Source: Tsukamurella sp. M9C (lineage in GTDB: Bacteria > Actinomycetota > Actinomycetes > Mycobacteriales > Mycobacteriaceae). Taken from it: a DNA stretch of 64,000 nucleotides. The position numbers and the translations under genes are program-made. The notes under the pieces were generated by a model. The model did no database searches. It was not told where the DNA came from and saw nothing but the letters and a program-made list of their open reading frames with translations. The stretch lies in contig NZ_JAIULG010000002.1 of assembly GCF_020169415.1 (NCBI RefSeq), positions 62,001 to 126,000 on the forward strand, in the 5' to 3' direction. How positions within the stretch are numbered: position 1 is the first letter of the stretch; every line of letters begins with the position of its first letter. This document shows, piece by piece, positions 1 to 8,748 of the stretch.

Positions 1-1090
1 CCTGCCAGGTGTGGAACTCGGTGACACCGGGCGGCACGGACCACCACATCGAGCCCGGCCGGGTGAGGTCCGCGGACGGGCCGGTGTAGTAGATCCCGCC
101 GTTGCTGCTCGGCGCGATCCGGCAGTCCAGGTGATGCAGCTCGGCGGGGATGTCGAAGTGCGCGCCCGCGAGCGCGGCCACCGACTCGTCCGACGTGCGC
201 TGCATCCACTCGCGCAGAGCGTCGGTGCCCTGCAGCGCGTACCGCGGCTCGGTGTCGAGCCTCGCCAGGGCCTCCGCGACGGTCGCGCCCGGGTACAGGC
301 GGGCCGCCACCTCGTTCTGTTCGGCGACGATCGAGGCGAGGAGTTGCCGGCCCCAGGCGTAGGTCTCCTCCAGATCGACGGCCGTGCCCAGGAACACTCG
401 TGAGTGGAGCGGGTACGCCTCCCGCCCGACACCGAGGCCGCCGGGCTGGTCCACGGCGATCGCCGAGGGGGCGATCTCGGTCTCGAGCACCTCCGCGAAT
501 CGGCTGAAGGACGCGCGGATCTCATCGGTGAGGCCCGGCGCGACGTCGGCCGCCCGAGCGGCGTTGGCCGCGACCTGCTCGCCTGCCTCGCGGGCCTGCG
601 CTAGTACTTCGCGGACCTGGAGCGCGGGGAAGGGCCAGGCCCCGTCGGCGAGGCGGGCCCGCAGGCCGGAGACGGCCGACTCGACCGCCTGCGGCACAGC
701 CGCGAGGCGAGGCGCGAGGCGCGGGTCCCCGTCGGGCATGAGGTCGAAGACGTCGCGGATCGCCTGCAGTGGGGAGGCGATGACGTTGAGGTCGCCGACG
801 GTCCGCCCCGCGTCCGCGAGCTCGATCTCGACGCCGAGCCGCTCGCGTAGCGCGTCCGCGGTGACCCTGTCGGCGTCCGACTCCGGCGTCAGTGTTGCGA
901 GCTCGGCGAGCGTCTCGCGCGCGACGACGATCCTGGCGGCGACGCCCGCAGGGGAGAAGTCGGTGAGCCGGTCGTCGAAGTCGGTGATCCCCACCGCGGT
1001 GGCCTCGATCGGATCGACCTCGGCGAGCCGCAGGGCCAGACGGTCCGCCAGGGCGTCGATCGGCGTGGGGGTGGGAGTGGTGTCAGCCAT
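1..1090 (-). CDS. DUF885 family protein, N-terminal 363 residues (runs off window)
   Basis: The frame opens with ATG at 1090 (MADTTPTPTPIDALADRLAL) and stays open to base 1, so the C-terminal part lies outside the window. The order of conserved stretches matches the DUF885 family: an N-terminal D-P-x-E-A-T-x-x-G start, a 'TADALRERL' helix, a 'DLNVIASPLQ' segment, and the later 'HSRVFLG' and 'EETYAWG' segments. These are large soluble alpha-helical proteins predicted to be metallopeptidases. The HExxH-like site would lie beyond the window edge, so catalysis cannot be judged here. A TAACCT box sits six bases before the ATG, which supports this start and suggests a leaderless message. Family assignment is good; the substrate is unknown. 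Confidence 0.8.
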   Translation of the reverse strand, partial: MADTTPTPTPIDALADRLALRLAEVDPIEATAVGITDFDDRLTDFSPAGVAARIVVARETLAELATLTPESDADRVTADALRERLGVEIELADAGRTVGDLNVIASPLQAIRDVFDLMPDGDPRLAPRLAAVPQAVESAVSGLRARLADGAWPFPALQVREVLAQAREAGEQVAANAARAADVAPGLTDEIRASFSRFAEVLETEIAPSAIAVDQPGGLGVGREAYPLHSRVFLGTAVDLEETYAWGRQLLASIVAEQNEVAARLYPGATVAEALARLDTEPRYALQGTDALREWMQRTSDESVAALAGAHFDIPAELHHLDCRIAPSSNGGIYYTGPSADLTRPGSMWWSVPPGVTEFHTWQ

Positions 1091-1096
1091 GCCCCG

Positions 1097-1102
1097 AGGT
1101 TA
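1097..1102 (-). promoter_or_regulatory. Candidate -10 box (TAACCT) of the DUF885 gene
   Basis: TAACCT on the minus strand ends six bases before the ATG at 1090, the spacing expected when transcription begins at the start codon. No convincing -35 is visible. Confidence 0.4.
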
Positions 1103-1145
1103 GGGGAATCGTGGCCGGAAGGGGATCGGGTTGTTCGCGCACCGC

Positions 1146-1622
1146 TCAGTGCCTGCGGTCGCGGCGATCGGAGTACGCCGACGCGGCGCCGTTCAGCGCA
1201 GCGATGCAGAGCAGGGCCACGGCCGTGAGCGCCCAGAATCCGGGAGTGCCCCAATGCATGTGGTGCGCGAGCTCGAAGGTCTCCTTGAGCGCGATGAGCG
1301 CGGCGCCCGCGGCCACGATCATCCACGCGCGCGCGACCGCGAAGTAGCGGGCCAGGTTCGCCGACTGCGCCGGAGTCAGCACCGTCGTGAGGGTCCCGAC
1401 GTACGCGGACTGGCGCTTGCGGGCGAGGTAGAGCGCGAGCGGAGGAAAGATCCACCAGACCGCGGACGGCCGCGAGGGCGGCGCCGTCGCGCGGACGGCC
1501 TCCCGCACCTCGGCGAGGTGCGAGCGCTCCCGTTCCAGCTCGAGGCGGGACTGCAGCAGCGGCCCCGCGACGAGCAGCCACCCGCCGAGGTAGGCGCCCC
1601 AGCGGATCAGCGTTTCGAGCAC
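1146..1622 (-). CDS. Small membrane protein, function unknown
   Basis: 158 residues from a GTG at 1622. The sequence has an N-terminal hydrophobic segment (about residues 8-24), a cytoplasmic-looking acidic/basic stretch (28-50), a second hydrophobic patch around 'WWIFPPLALYLA' (55-67), and two more membrane helices (about 98-112 and 128-145), ending in a charged RRDRRH tail. I do not recognise a family. The start lies five bases beyond the stop of the zinc metallopeptidase gene, so the two are almost certainly cotranscribed. Whether they work together is not shown by the sequence. Confidence 0.6.
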   Translation of the reverse strand: MLETLIRWGAYLGGWLLVAGPLLQSRLELERERSHLAEVREAVRATAPPSRPSAVWWIFPPLALYLARKRQSAYVGTLTTVLTPAQSANLARYFAVARAWMIVAAGAALIALKETFELAHHMHWGTPGFWALTAVALLCIAALNGAASAYSDRRDRRH

Positions 1623-1626
1623 CGGA

Positions 1627-2517
1627 TCAGATGGTGCCGCTGAAGGTGTCGCACTGCGCGGGGGCGCCGGTGCGGTAGCCCTGCGAGAACCACCGCACGC
1701 GCTGCTCCGACGTGCCGTGCGAGAAGGACTCGGGGTTGACGTTGCGGCCCGCGTTGCGCTGGATCGTGTCGTCGCCGATGGCCTGCGCGGTGGTGATCGC
1801 GTCGGAGATCTCCTGCTGCGTCAGCGGCTTGAGCATCGCGTCCGCGCCCTTGTCCGCGTGGGCCGCCCAGACGCCCGCGTAGCAGTCGGCCTGCAGCTCG
1901 ACGCGGACCGAGCCGCCCTGCGCGCCCTTGCCCTGCTGCGCCTTGTTGATGTCGCCCAGCAGCGTCTGCACGTGGTGGCCGAACTCGTGGGCCACGATGT
2001 ACTCCTGCGAGAACGGCGCGTTGGTGCCGCCCATCTTCTTGATCACGCGGTCCATGAAGTCGATCTGGAACACCGCGACCTGGTCGCCGGGGCAGTAGAA
2101 CGGGCCGGTGTCGGCGCCCGCCACGCCGCACGCGGTGTTGATGGACTGCGCGCCCACGGGCATGATCTTGGTCCCGCCGCGCGGCGGCTGGTAGCCCCGC
2201 AGCACCGTCGGCCACACCTTGTTCAGGGAGATCGTGGTGGCCTTGATGCGGCACGCCGTGTCGCTGTTGGCCTGCTCGTAGGTGCAGTTCTTGAGCTTCT
2301 CGTCGAGCTGCTGCTCCGCCTGGGAGAGGCCGGGCCCCGCTTGCTGCGGCGCCTGCGTCATCCCGCCGGTGCTGCCGGTGAGGAAGTAGATGAGCAGGCC
2401 GATCACGACCGTGCCGATGCTGCCGCCGCCGATCACCATGCCGCGGCCCATGCCGCCACCGCCGCCGCCCGCACTGACGTTGCCGCCCTCGAGTGGCCCG
2501 TTGCCCTGAAAGGTCAT
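1627..2517 (-). CDS. Neutral zinc metallopeptidase, YpfJ-like (PF04228 type), membrane-anchored
   Basis: 296 residues from the ATG at 2517. A Gly-rich N-terminus (residues 8-26) precedes one membrane helix ('GTVVIGLLIYFLTG'), so the catalytic part should sit outside the membrane. The HExxH-like zinc site reads 'VAHEFGHHVQ', and 'ELQADCYAGVWA' further on supplies the downstream acidic ligand typical of this family. The conserved 'YCPGDQ' segment is present. An upstream ATG at 2625 is open in frame but would run through the aspS promoter and start, so it was rejected. Substrates of the family are unknown. Confidence 0.85.
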   Translation of the reverse strand: MTFQGNGPLEGGNVSAGGGGGGMGRGMVIGGGSIGTVVIGLLIYFLTGSTGGMTQAPQQAGPGLSQAEQQLDEKLKNCTYEQANSDTACRIKATTISLNKVWPTVLRGYQPPRGGTKIMPVGAQSINTACGVAGADTGPFYCPGDQVAVFQIDFMDRVIKKMGGTNAPFSQEYIVAHEFGHHVQTLLGDINKAQQGKGAQGGSVRVELQADCYAGVWAAHADKGADAMLKPLTQQEISDAITTAQAIGDDTIQRNAGRNVNPESFSHGTSEQRVRWFSQGYRTGAPAQCDTFSGTI

Positions 2518-2614
2518 GCGCACAGCATTCCATGACAGGGGTGAGATCGTGAACCGGTTCGCCCCGTAGCATGACAGGCGCTCGAAGATTCCCCGTCGAA
2601 AGGACACCCCGAAA

Positions 2615-4417
2615 GTGCTGCGCACTCACCTGGCCGGATCGTTGCGTGCAGAGGATGCCGGCACCGTCGTCACCCTCGCGGGCTGGGTGGCGCGTCGGCG
2701 TGACCACGGCGGAGTGATCTTCATCGACCTGCGCGACAGCTCCGGCGTCGCCCAGGTCGTCTTCCGCGAGTCGGACGTCGCCGAGCAGGCGCACCGGCTG
2801 CGCTCCGAGTACTGCGTCCTGGTGACCGGCACCGTCGAGAAGCGGCCCGAGGGCAGCGAGAACCCGAACCTGCCGTCCGGTGCCATCGAGGTCAACGTCG
2901 CCGAGCTGACGGTGCTCAACGAGTCGGCGCCGCTGCCCTTCCAGCTCGACGAGGAGCCGGGCGAGGAGGCGCGCCTGAAGTACCGCTACCTGGACCTGCG
3001 ACGCGAGGGCCCCGCCGCCGCGATCAAGCTGCGCAGCCAGGCGAACGCCGTGGCGCGCAACATCCTGGCGCTCAACGACTTCACCGAGATCGAGACGCCG
3101 ACGCTGACCCGCTCCACCCCGGAGGGCGCCCGCGACTTCCTGGTGCCTGCGCGTCTGCGCCCCGGCACCTTCTACGCGCTGCCGCAGAGCCCGCAGCTGT
3201 TCAAGCAGCTGCTCATGGTCGCCGGCATGGAGCGGTACTACCAGATCGCGCGCTGCTACCGCGACGAGGACTTCCGCGCCGACCGACAGCCCGAGTTCAC
3301 CCAGCTCGACATCGAGATGAGCTTCGTGGACCAGGAGGACGTGATCGCCCTCGGCGAGCAGATCGTCAAGGCCCTGTGGTCGCTCATCGGCCACGAGATC
3401 CCCACCCCGATCCCGCGCCTGACCTACGCCGAGGCCATGCGCCGCTTCGGCTCGGACAAGCCGGACCTGCGCTTCGGCCTCGAGCTCGTCGAGTGCACCG
3501 AGTACTTCAAGGACACGCCGTTCCGCGTCTTCCAGGCGCCGTACGTCGGCGCCGTCGTCATGCCGGGCGGCGCGAGCCAGCCCCGTCGCCAGCTCGACGC
3601 GTGGCAGGAGTGGGCCAAGCAGCGCGGCGCCCGCGGCCTCGCGTACGTGCTGATCGGCGAGGACGGCGAGCTGACCGGCCCCGTCGCCAAGAACCTCTCG
3701 GACGACGAGCGCGCCGGCCTGGCCGCGCACGTGCACGCCCAGCCGGGCGACTGCGTGTTCTTCGCCGCCGGCCCCACCAAGACGATGCGCGCCCTGCTGG
3801 GCGCGGCCCGCGGCGAGATCGCCGACAAGCTGGGCCTGATCAAGGAGGGCGACTGGGCCTTCACCTGGGTCGTCGACGCCCCGCTGTTCGAGCCGGCCGA
3901 CGATGCGACCGCCTCCGGCGACGTTGCCGTGGGCGACGGCGCCTGGACGGCGGTGCACCACGCCTTCACCAGCCCCAAGCCGGAGTCGGTCGACACCTTC
4001 GACACCGACCCGGGCAGCGCCCTGGCCTACGCCTACGACATCGTCTGCAACGGCAACGAGATCGGCGGCGGCTCGATCCGTATCCACCGCAAGGACGTTC
4101 AGGAGCGCGTGTTCGCGATCATGGGCATCGACGAGGAGCAGGCCCGCGAGAAGTTCGGCTTCCTGCTCGACGCCTTCTCGTACGGCGCCCCGCCGCACGG
4201 CGGCATCGCCTTCGGCTGGGACCGCGTCGTCTCGCTGCTGGCCGGCGCGCCGTCGATCCGCGAGGTCATCGCGTTCCCGAAGTCGGGCGGCGGCGTCGAC
4301 CCGCTGACCGACGCGCCCGCGGCCATCACGGTGCAGCAGCGCCGCGAGTCGGGCATGGACGCCAAGCCGAAGAAGCCGGAGCAGGCCGCGGCGGACCAGG
4401 GCGCCGAGCAGAAGTAG
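2615..4417 (+). CDS. aspS: Aspartate--tRNA ligase (probably non-discriminating, Asp/Asn)
   Basis: 600 residues from a GTG, the normal length for bacterial AspRS. It has the N-terminal anticodon-binding OB fold ('[19 protein letters not shown]'), then class II motif 1, motif 2 ('[20 protein letters not shown]') and motif 3 ('[13 protein letters not shown]'), with the bacterial GAD insertion between motifs 2 and 3. His31 in 'RRRDHGG' matches non-discriminating enzymes, whereas E. coli AspRS has Leu there; such enzymes also charge tRNA-Asn for GatCAB amidation. A Lys/Ala/Gln-rich tail (about the last 22 residues) is extra and probably disordered. A TAGCAT box at 2567-2572 could be its promoter, leaving a short leader. 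Confidence 0.97.
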   Translation: MLRTHLAGSLRAEDAGTVVTLAGWVARRRDHGGVIFIDLRDSSGVAQVVFRESDVAEQAHRLRSEYCVLVTGTVEKRPEGSENPNLPSGAIEVNVAELTVLNESAPLPFQLDEEPGEEARLKYRYLDLRREGPAAAIKLRSQANAVARNILALNDFTEIETPTLTRSTPEGARDFLVPARLRPGTFYALPQSPQLFKQLLMVAGMERYYQIARCYRDEDFRADRQPEFTQLDIEMSFVDQEDVIALGEQIVKALWSLIGHEIPTPIPRLTYAEAMRRFGSDKPDLRFGLELVECTEYFKDTPFRVFQAPYVGAVVMPGGASQPRRQLDAWQEWAKQRGARGLAYVLIGEDGELTGPVAKNLSDDERAGLAAHVHAQPGDCVFFAAGPTKTMRALLGAARGEIADKLGLIKEGDWAFTWVVDAPLFEPADDATASGDVAVGDGAWTAVHHAFTSPKPESVDTFDTDPGSALAYAYDIVCNGNEIGGGSIRIHRKDVQERVFAIMGIDEEQAREKFGFLLDAFSYGAPPHGGIAFGWDRVVSLLAGAPSIREVIAFPKSGGGVDPLTDAPAAITVQQRRESGMDAKPKKPEQAAADQGAEQK

Positions 4418-4421
4418 CCGC

Positions 4422-5354
4422 GTGCGCCACATCCGGGTGATCAGCCCGCCCGATCGGACCGATGCGGTGCTCGCGCTGCTGCGGTCGCGGCCGGGCGTCA
4501 CCCACATCACGCTGGCGCCCGGCACGTCGCTCGTCCCCGCGGGCGACGTGCTCAGCGCGGAGGTCACCCGGGAGGCCGCGCACCGCGTGCTGCAGGGCAT
4601 CGAGGAGCTCGGCATCCCCGCCGACGGCGCCGTCACCGTCTCGACGCTGGACACGGTGCTCTCCGATGCCGCTGAGGCCGCGGAGAAGGCTGTGCCCGGC
4701 GACCCGTCGGACGCCGTGGTCTGGGAGGAGCTGACCGCCCGGACCCGCGAGGAGTCGACGCTCAACTCGACCTTCCTGGCCTTCCTGGTGCTCGCGGTCC
4801 TGCTGGCCGCCGTCGGCGTGGTGACCAACTCGCCGGTCACCGTGGTCGGCGCGATGGTCGTGGGGCCGGAGTTCGGGCCGCTCGCCGCGATCGCGGTGGC
4901 GCTCGCGACCCGTCGCCTGCACTTCGCGGTACGCCCCGTGATCGCGCTGTCCGTCGGTTTCCCCGTGGCGATGCTGTGCACCTGGCTGGGCGCGGAGGCC
5001 GCGCTCGCCGCCGACCTGTTCACCGTGGACGTCCTCGACTCCGCGGGCCAGGTCGACTTCATCTACCGCGTCGGGCCGTTCTCGCTCATCGTCGCGCTGC
5101 TCGCCGGCGCCGCCGGCATGATCTCGATGGTCACCGCGAAGTCGGCCGCCCTCGTGGGCGTCTTCATCTCCGTCACGACGGTGCCCGCCGCCGGCTACGC
5201 CGTGGTCGCCGCGACGGTCGGGGAGTGGCAGCGCGCCTTCGAATCGACGGGGCAGCTCGCGATCAACCTGGTCGGCATCGTCGTCGCGGGGGTCCTCGTG
5301 CTGGTCCTGCGGCCCGCCGCGTGGCGCGACATGCGGGAGCAGGTGGGCCTGTGA
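4422..5354 (+). CDS. DUF389 family integral membrane protein
   Basis: 310 residues from a GTG four bases after the aspS stop. Residues 1-90 form a soluble alpha/beta domain ('VISPPDRTDAVLALLRSRPG'). The rest holds about six membrane helices, including the conserved 'NSPVTVVGAMVVGPEFGPL' loop that marks DUF389 (TIGR00341-like) proteins. No function is established for the family. Its 3' end overlaps the next GTG by four bases, which ties it translationally to the ATP-grasp gene. Confidence 0.85.
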   Translation: MRHIRVISPPDRTDAVLALLRSRPGVTHITLAPGTSLVPAGDVLSAEVTREAAHRVLQGIEELGIPADGAVTVSTLDTVLSDAAEAAEKAVPGDPSDAVVWEELTARTREESTLNSTFLAFLVLAVLLAAVGVVTNSPVTVVGAMVVGPEFGPLAAIAVALATRRLHFAVRPVIALSVGFPVAMLCTWLGAEAALAADLFTVDVLDSAGQVDFIYRVGPFSLIVALLAGAAGMISMVTAKSAALVGVFISVTTVPAAGYAVVAATVGEWQRAFESTGQLAINLVGIVVAGVLVLVLRPAAWRDMREQVGL

Positions 5355-7825
5355 GCATCGACGCGCTCCGCGACCTCGACGCGGCCGGCCTGCGCCGACT
5401 CTCCGCGCGGGTCCGCGGCCTCATCGACGACGAGGGCATCACGTACAACGCCCTCGACGCGCTGCCCCCGGCCCACGACCCGGCCGTCCCCGGGGCGGCG
5501 ACCGAGCCCGGGCCGTGGCGGCTCGACCCGCTGCCGGTGCTGCTCGGCGCGGAGGAGTGGGACGCCCTCGCCCGCGGCGTCGCGCAACGCTCGCTGTTGC
5601 TCGACGCGGTCCTCAAAGACTTCTACGGCGAGCAGCGCACCCTGCGCAGCGGCACCGTGCCGCCGGAGGTGCTCTTCGCGCACCCCGGCTTCATCCGGCG
5701 CGCCGTCGGCGTCCCGTCGCCGGGCCCGCGCTCGCTGTTCCTGCACGGCGTCGACCTCGGGGAGGCCGCCGGCGACGAGGTGACCGGCTACGTCGCGGTC
5801 GCGGACCGCACCCAGGCCCCGTCGGGCGTGGGTTACGCGCTCGCCGACCGCCGCGTGACCTCCCGAGCGCTGCCGCGCGAGCTCCGGGCCGAGACGCCGC
5901 GTCCCGTCGCGTCCTTCGCGGCGGCCCTGCGCGTCCAGCTCGTCGAGGCGGCGCCGCCCGGGGTCGACGATCCGACCGTCGTCGTGCTCAGCCCTGGCTC
6001 GTTCTCCGAGACCGCGTTCGATCAGGCCTACCTCGCGTCGGTGCTGGGCTTCCCGCTGGTCGAGGCGTCCGACCTGACGGTGCGCGACGGGGGCGTGTTC
6101 ATGCGCTCGCTCGGCCGGATGAAGCGCGTCCACGTGATCCTGCGGCGCGTCGATTCCGAGTTCTCCGACCCCCTCGACCTGCGTACGGACTCGCAGCTCG
6201 GAGTCGTCGGGCTGGTGGAGATGATGACGCGCGGGGCGGTCACCGTCGTCAACACGCTCGGCTCGGGCGTCCTCGAGAACCCCGCCCTGCACGCCTACCT
6301 TCCGCAGCTGTGCCGCGACCTGCTCGACGAGGACCTGCTGCTCCCGTCGACGCCGACGCTCCACGCCGCGACCCCGGCAGGACGCGCCGCGGTCGACGGT
6401 CCGCTCGACGACCGGCTCGTGCTGAACTTCGCCACCGGCGAGCGGTTCGCAGGCGCGGCGCTCTCCGAGGACCGGGCCACCGACCTGCGACGACGGATCG
6501 CCGCCGACCCGACGGTGTGGTGCGTCAAGACGCTCGTGCCCTTCACCGGCCGGCCAGCCGTCGAGCGTGGCGCCGTCACCGAACGCGGCTTCGCCCTGCG
6601 CGCCTTCGCCCTCGCCCAGGAGTCCGGATACACCGTGCTGCCGGGCGGCCTCGGCCAGGTGCTGGTCGACGGTGCCGACGGCGCCCTGCTGCACTCGTCG
6701 GCCGCCCGCGACGTATGGGTGCCCTCGTCGGAGGAGCTGCGCGCCCCCGCTCGGGTGGCGACCGCGCCCCGCTCGGGCCGGATCGGCGCCGCCGCGAGCG
6801 GCCCCGTCGCGACGCCGCGCGTGCTCTCGGACCAGTTCTGGATCGGGCGGTACGCCGAGCGCGCCGAGGCCACCGTGCGGATGCTGTCGATGGCGCACGA
6901 CCGGAGCCGCGAGTTCCGGCACCGGCCGTGGCAGGCGGGCGCCGACGTGCTGCAGCCGCTGCTCGACGCCGTCGTCGAGGCCACCGTGACCGATCAGCTC
7001 GGCCCGATCGTCGTGGAGGGCACGGAGCAGACGGACGTGCTCGCGCGCCTGCGCCGTCTCACCCTCGACGTCGACGTGCCGGGCAGCGTCGCGCACTCGG
7101 GGGTGCGGCTGCGGTCCTGCCTGCGGGCCGTGCGCGACCAGATGTCGACCGACACGTGGCTCGTGCTCAGCGGCGCTGAGCGCTCGCTCGGGCGGCTCGC
7201 GGCCGACCGCGACGACGCGGGGGAGCAGCTCGACCAGACGCTCGGCGAGGTCCTGGTCTCGCTGCTGGCCTTCGCCGGCCTCGGCCGGGAGTCGCTGGTG
7301 CAGGACCCGGCGTGGCTGATGATGGACGCCGGCCGCCGCATCGAGCGGGCGCTGCAGCTCACGGCGGTGACCCGGGCGATGGTGGTCCCCGAGAATCCCG
7401 CCGAGATCGAGGCGGGCCTGCTCGACGCGTACCTCGTGACGTGCGAGTCCGCCGTCACCTACCGTCGCCGGCACCGCGCCGTCCTCCGCGCGGGCGCCGC
7501 CGTCGACCTGATGTTCCTCGACGCGACCAACCCGCGCTCGCTCGTCGCCGCGCTCACCGCCCTGTCCGCCGACCTGGCGCAGCTGCCCGACGAGCTGCGC
7601 AGCGCGACGTGCGAGCGCACCGTCGGCGAGGTCCTGGCGCAGCTGGGGCGGTTCGACCTCGACGACGCCGAGACGATCGTCGACGGGCGGCGGTCGGAGG
7701 TCGAGGCACTGCTGGACGCCGTCGACGAGGGCGTGCGGGAGGTCTCCGACGTCCTCGAGCGGACGCGGTTCGCCCCGCCCGCCGCCGCACGGCCGATCTG
7801 GGTGGGGGTGCAGTCATGGGCCTGA
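5351..7825 (+). CDS. Circularly permuted ATP-grasp plus alpha-E domain fusion protein
   Basis: 824 residues from the GTG at 5351, which overlaps the previous stop (GTGA). The N-terminal half (about 1-475) is the circularly permuted type 2 ATP-grasp domain (formerly DUF404/DUF407): it contains 'FYGEQRTLRSGTVPPEVLFA', 'VLSPGSFSETAFDQAYLA' and 'LRTDSQLGVVGLVEMM'. The C-terminal 310 residues are the alpha-E helical domain (formerly DUF403), beginning 'VLSDQFWIGRYAERAEATVR'. In many bacteria these are two separate genes beside a transglutaminase-like gene, as is found here immediately downstream. The family is predicted to be an ATP-dependent carboxylate-amine ligase making or attaching peptide-like material. 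The substrate is unknown, and catalysis is inferred from the fold. Confidence 0.88.
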   Translation: MSIDALRDLDAAGLRRLSARVRGLIDDEGITYNALDALPPAHDPAVPGAATEPGPWRLDPLPVLLGAEEWDALARGVAQRSLLLDAVLKDFYGEQRTLRSGTVPPEVLFAHPGFIRRAVGVPSPGPRSLFLHGVDLGEAAGDEVTGYVAVADRTQAPSGVGYALADRRVTSRALPRELRAETPRPVASFAAALRVQLVEAAPPGVDDPTVVVLSPGSFSETAFDQAYLASVLGFPLVEASDLTVRDGGVFMRSLGRMKRVHVILRRVDSEFSDPLDLRTDSQLGVVGLVEMMTRGAVTVVNTLGSGVLENPALHAYLPQLCRDLLDEDLLLPSTPTLHAATPAGRAAVDGPLDDRLVLNFATGERFAGAALSEDRATDLRRRIAADPTVWCVKTLVPFTGRPAVERGAVTERGFALRAFALAQESGYTVLPGGLGQVLVDGADGALLHSSAARDVWVPSSEELRAPARVATAPRSGRIGAAASGPVATPRVLSDQFWIGRYAERAEATVRMLSMAHDRSREFRHRPWQAGADVLQPLLDAVVEATVTDQLGPIVVEGTEQTDVLARLRRLTLDVDVPGSVAHSGVRLRSCLRAVRDQMSTDTWLVLSGAERSLGRLAADRDDAGEQLDQTLGEVLVSLLAFAGLGRESLVQDPAWLMMDAGRRIERALQLTAVTRAMVVPENPAEIEAGLLDAYLVTCESAVTYRRRHRAVLRAGAAVDLMFLDATNPRSLVAALTALSADLAQLPDELRSATCERTVGEVLAQLGRFDLDDAETIVDGRRSEVEALLDAVDEGVREVSDVLERTRFAPPAAARPIWVGVQSWA

Positions 7826-8733
7826 GTTTCTCGCGCCGCACCGAGGACTCCCGGACCCGCCGGTACCGCGTGGTGCACGAGACCACGTACACCTACGACG
7901 CGGAGGTCACGTCCAGCTTCGGGCGCTGCTACCTCTCGCCGCGGGAGCTGTCCGACCAGCGGGTCGACGAGCACGCCATCATCGTCGGGCCCGAGCCCTC
8001 GGACCGCTCCGAGGGCGTCGACGCCTACGGCAACACCGACACCTACTTCCACGTGACCACGCCGCACACCCGGCTCCTCGTCCGCGGCGAGTCCCTCGTC
8101 GAGGTGGACCCGCTGGACCGGGCGATCACCGACGAGGGACCGGCGCTCGCGCCGTGGGAGTTGGCCCGGCCCGTCGGCGAGGCGGGAGCGCTCGCCGCGC
8201 AGTACCGGCTCGACCAGCGGCCGCCCGAGATCGACGACGCCGTGCGCGCCTACGCCGACGCGATCTTCACCCCCGGGAAGCCGCTGGTGGAGGCCGTCGA
8301 GGAGCTGACCACGCGGATCTACACGGACTTCGCTTACAAGTCGGGCGCGACGAACGTCTCGACCCGCGTCGGCACCGTGATGGAACGCCGCGAGGGCGTC
8401 TGCCAGGACTTCGCGCGCGTCGCGATCGCCTGCCTGCGGTCCAAGGGCCTCGCCGCGCGGTACGTCTCCGGTTACCTCGCGACCGAGCCGCCGCCCGGCC
8501 AGGACCGGGTCGTCGGCGCCGGCGCCACCCACGCGTGGGCCGCCGTATGGCTGCCCGGCGACGCGTGGTTACCGTTCGACCCGACCAACAACAAGTTCGT
8601 CGACGAGCGGCACGTGACCGTCGCCTGGGGCCGCGATTACGAGGACGTTCCGCCCCTGCGCGGCGTCATCTACACCGAATCGAAGGGATCGAAGATCCAT
8701 GTCTCCGTGGACGTCGCGCCCCTGCCCGACTGA
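7816..8733 (+). CDS. Transglutaminase-like cysteine peptidase family protein
   Basis: 305 residues from the ATG at 7816, overlapping the ATP-grasp gene by ten bases. The N-terminal beta-rich domain (about 12-110, 'YRVVHETTYTYDAEVTSSFG') is followed by the transglutaminase core. The catalytic Cys is in 'REGVCQDFARVAIACLRS', the His in 'GATHAWAAVWLPG' and the Asp in 'WLPFDPTNNKF', so the triad is intact. There is no signal peptide, so the protein should be cytosolic. Proteins of this type accompany ATP-grasp/alpha-E genes and are thought to cleave or transfer the peptide linkages those ligases make. A rare TTA leucine codon occurs near base 8568. Confidence 0.9.
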   Translation: MGLSFSRRTEDSRTRRYRVVHETTYTYDAEVTSSFGRCYLSPRELSDQRVDEHAIIVGPEPSDRSEGVDAYGNTDTYFHVTTPHTRLLVRGESLVEVDPLDRAITDEGPALAPWELARPVGEAGALAAQYRLDQRPPEIDDAVRAYADAIFTPGKPLVEAVEELTTRIYTDFAYKSGATNVSTRVGTVMERREGVCQDFARVAIACLRSKGLAARYVSGYLATEPPPGQDRVVGAGATHAWAAVWLPGDAWLPFDPTNNKFVDERHVTVAWGRDYEDVPPLRGVIYTESKGSKIHVSVDVAPLPD

Positions 8734-8735
8734 GG

Positions 8736-8741
8736 TAGGTT
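8736..8741 (+). promoter_or_regulatory. Candidate -10 box (TAGGTT) of the phosphotransferase gene
   Basis: TAGGTT ends seven bases before the ATG at 8749. This favours that ATG over the in-frame TTG at 8740 or GTG at 8746 and implies a leaderless transcript separate from the upstream operon. Confidence 0.35.
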
Positions 8742-8748
8742 GGAAGTG

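Noticed and set aside
2518-2625. Longer N-terminus for the zinc metallopeptidase from the ATG at 2625
   Set aside because: The extra residues do not resemble the family and the start would overlap the aspS start. The ATG at 2517 leads directly into the known Gly-rich, membrane-helix N-terminus.
1607-5062. A very long open frame on the minus strand opposite aspS and the DUF389 gene
   Set aside because: It is the antisense shadow of high-GC coding sequence. It has Arg/Ala/Gly-rich low-complexity translation and no recognisable domain, while the plus strand encodes an intact AspRS.
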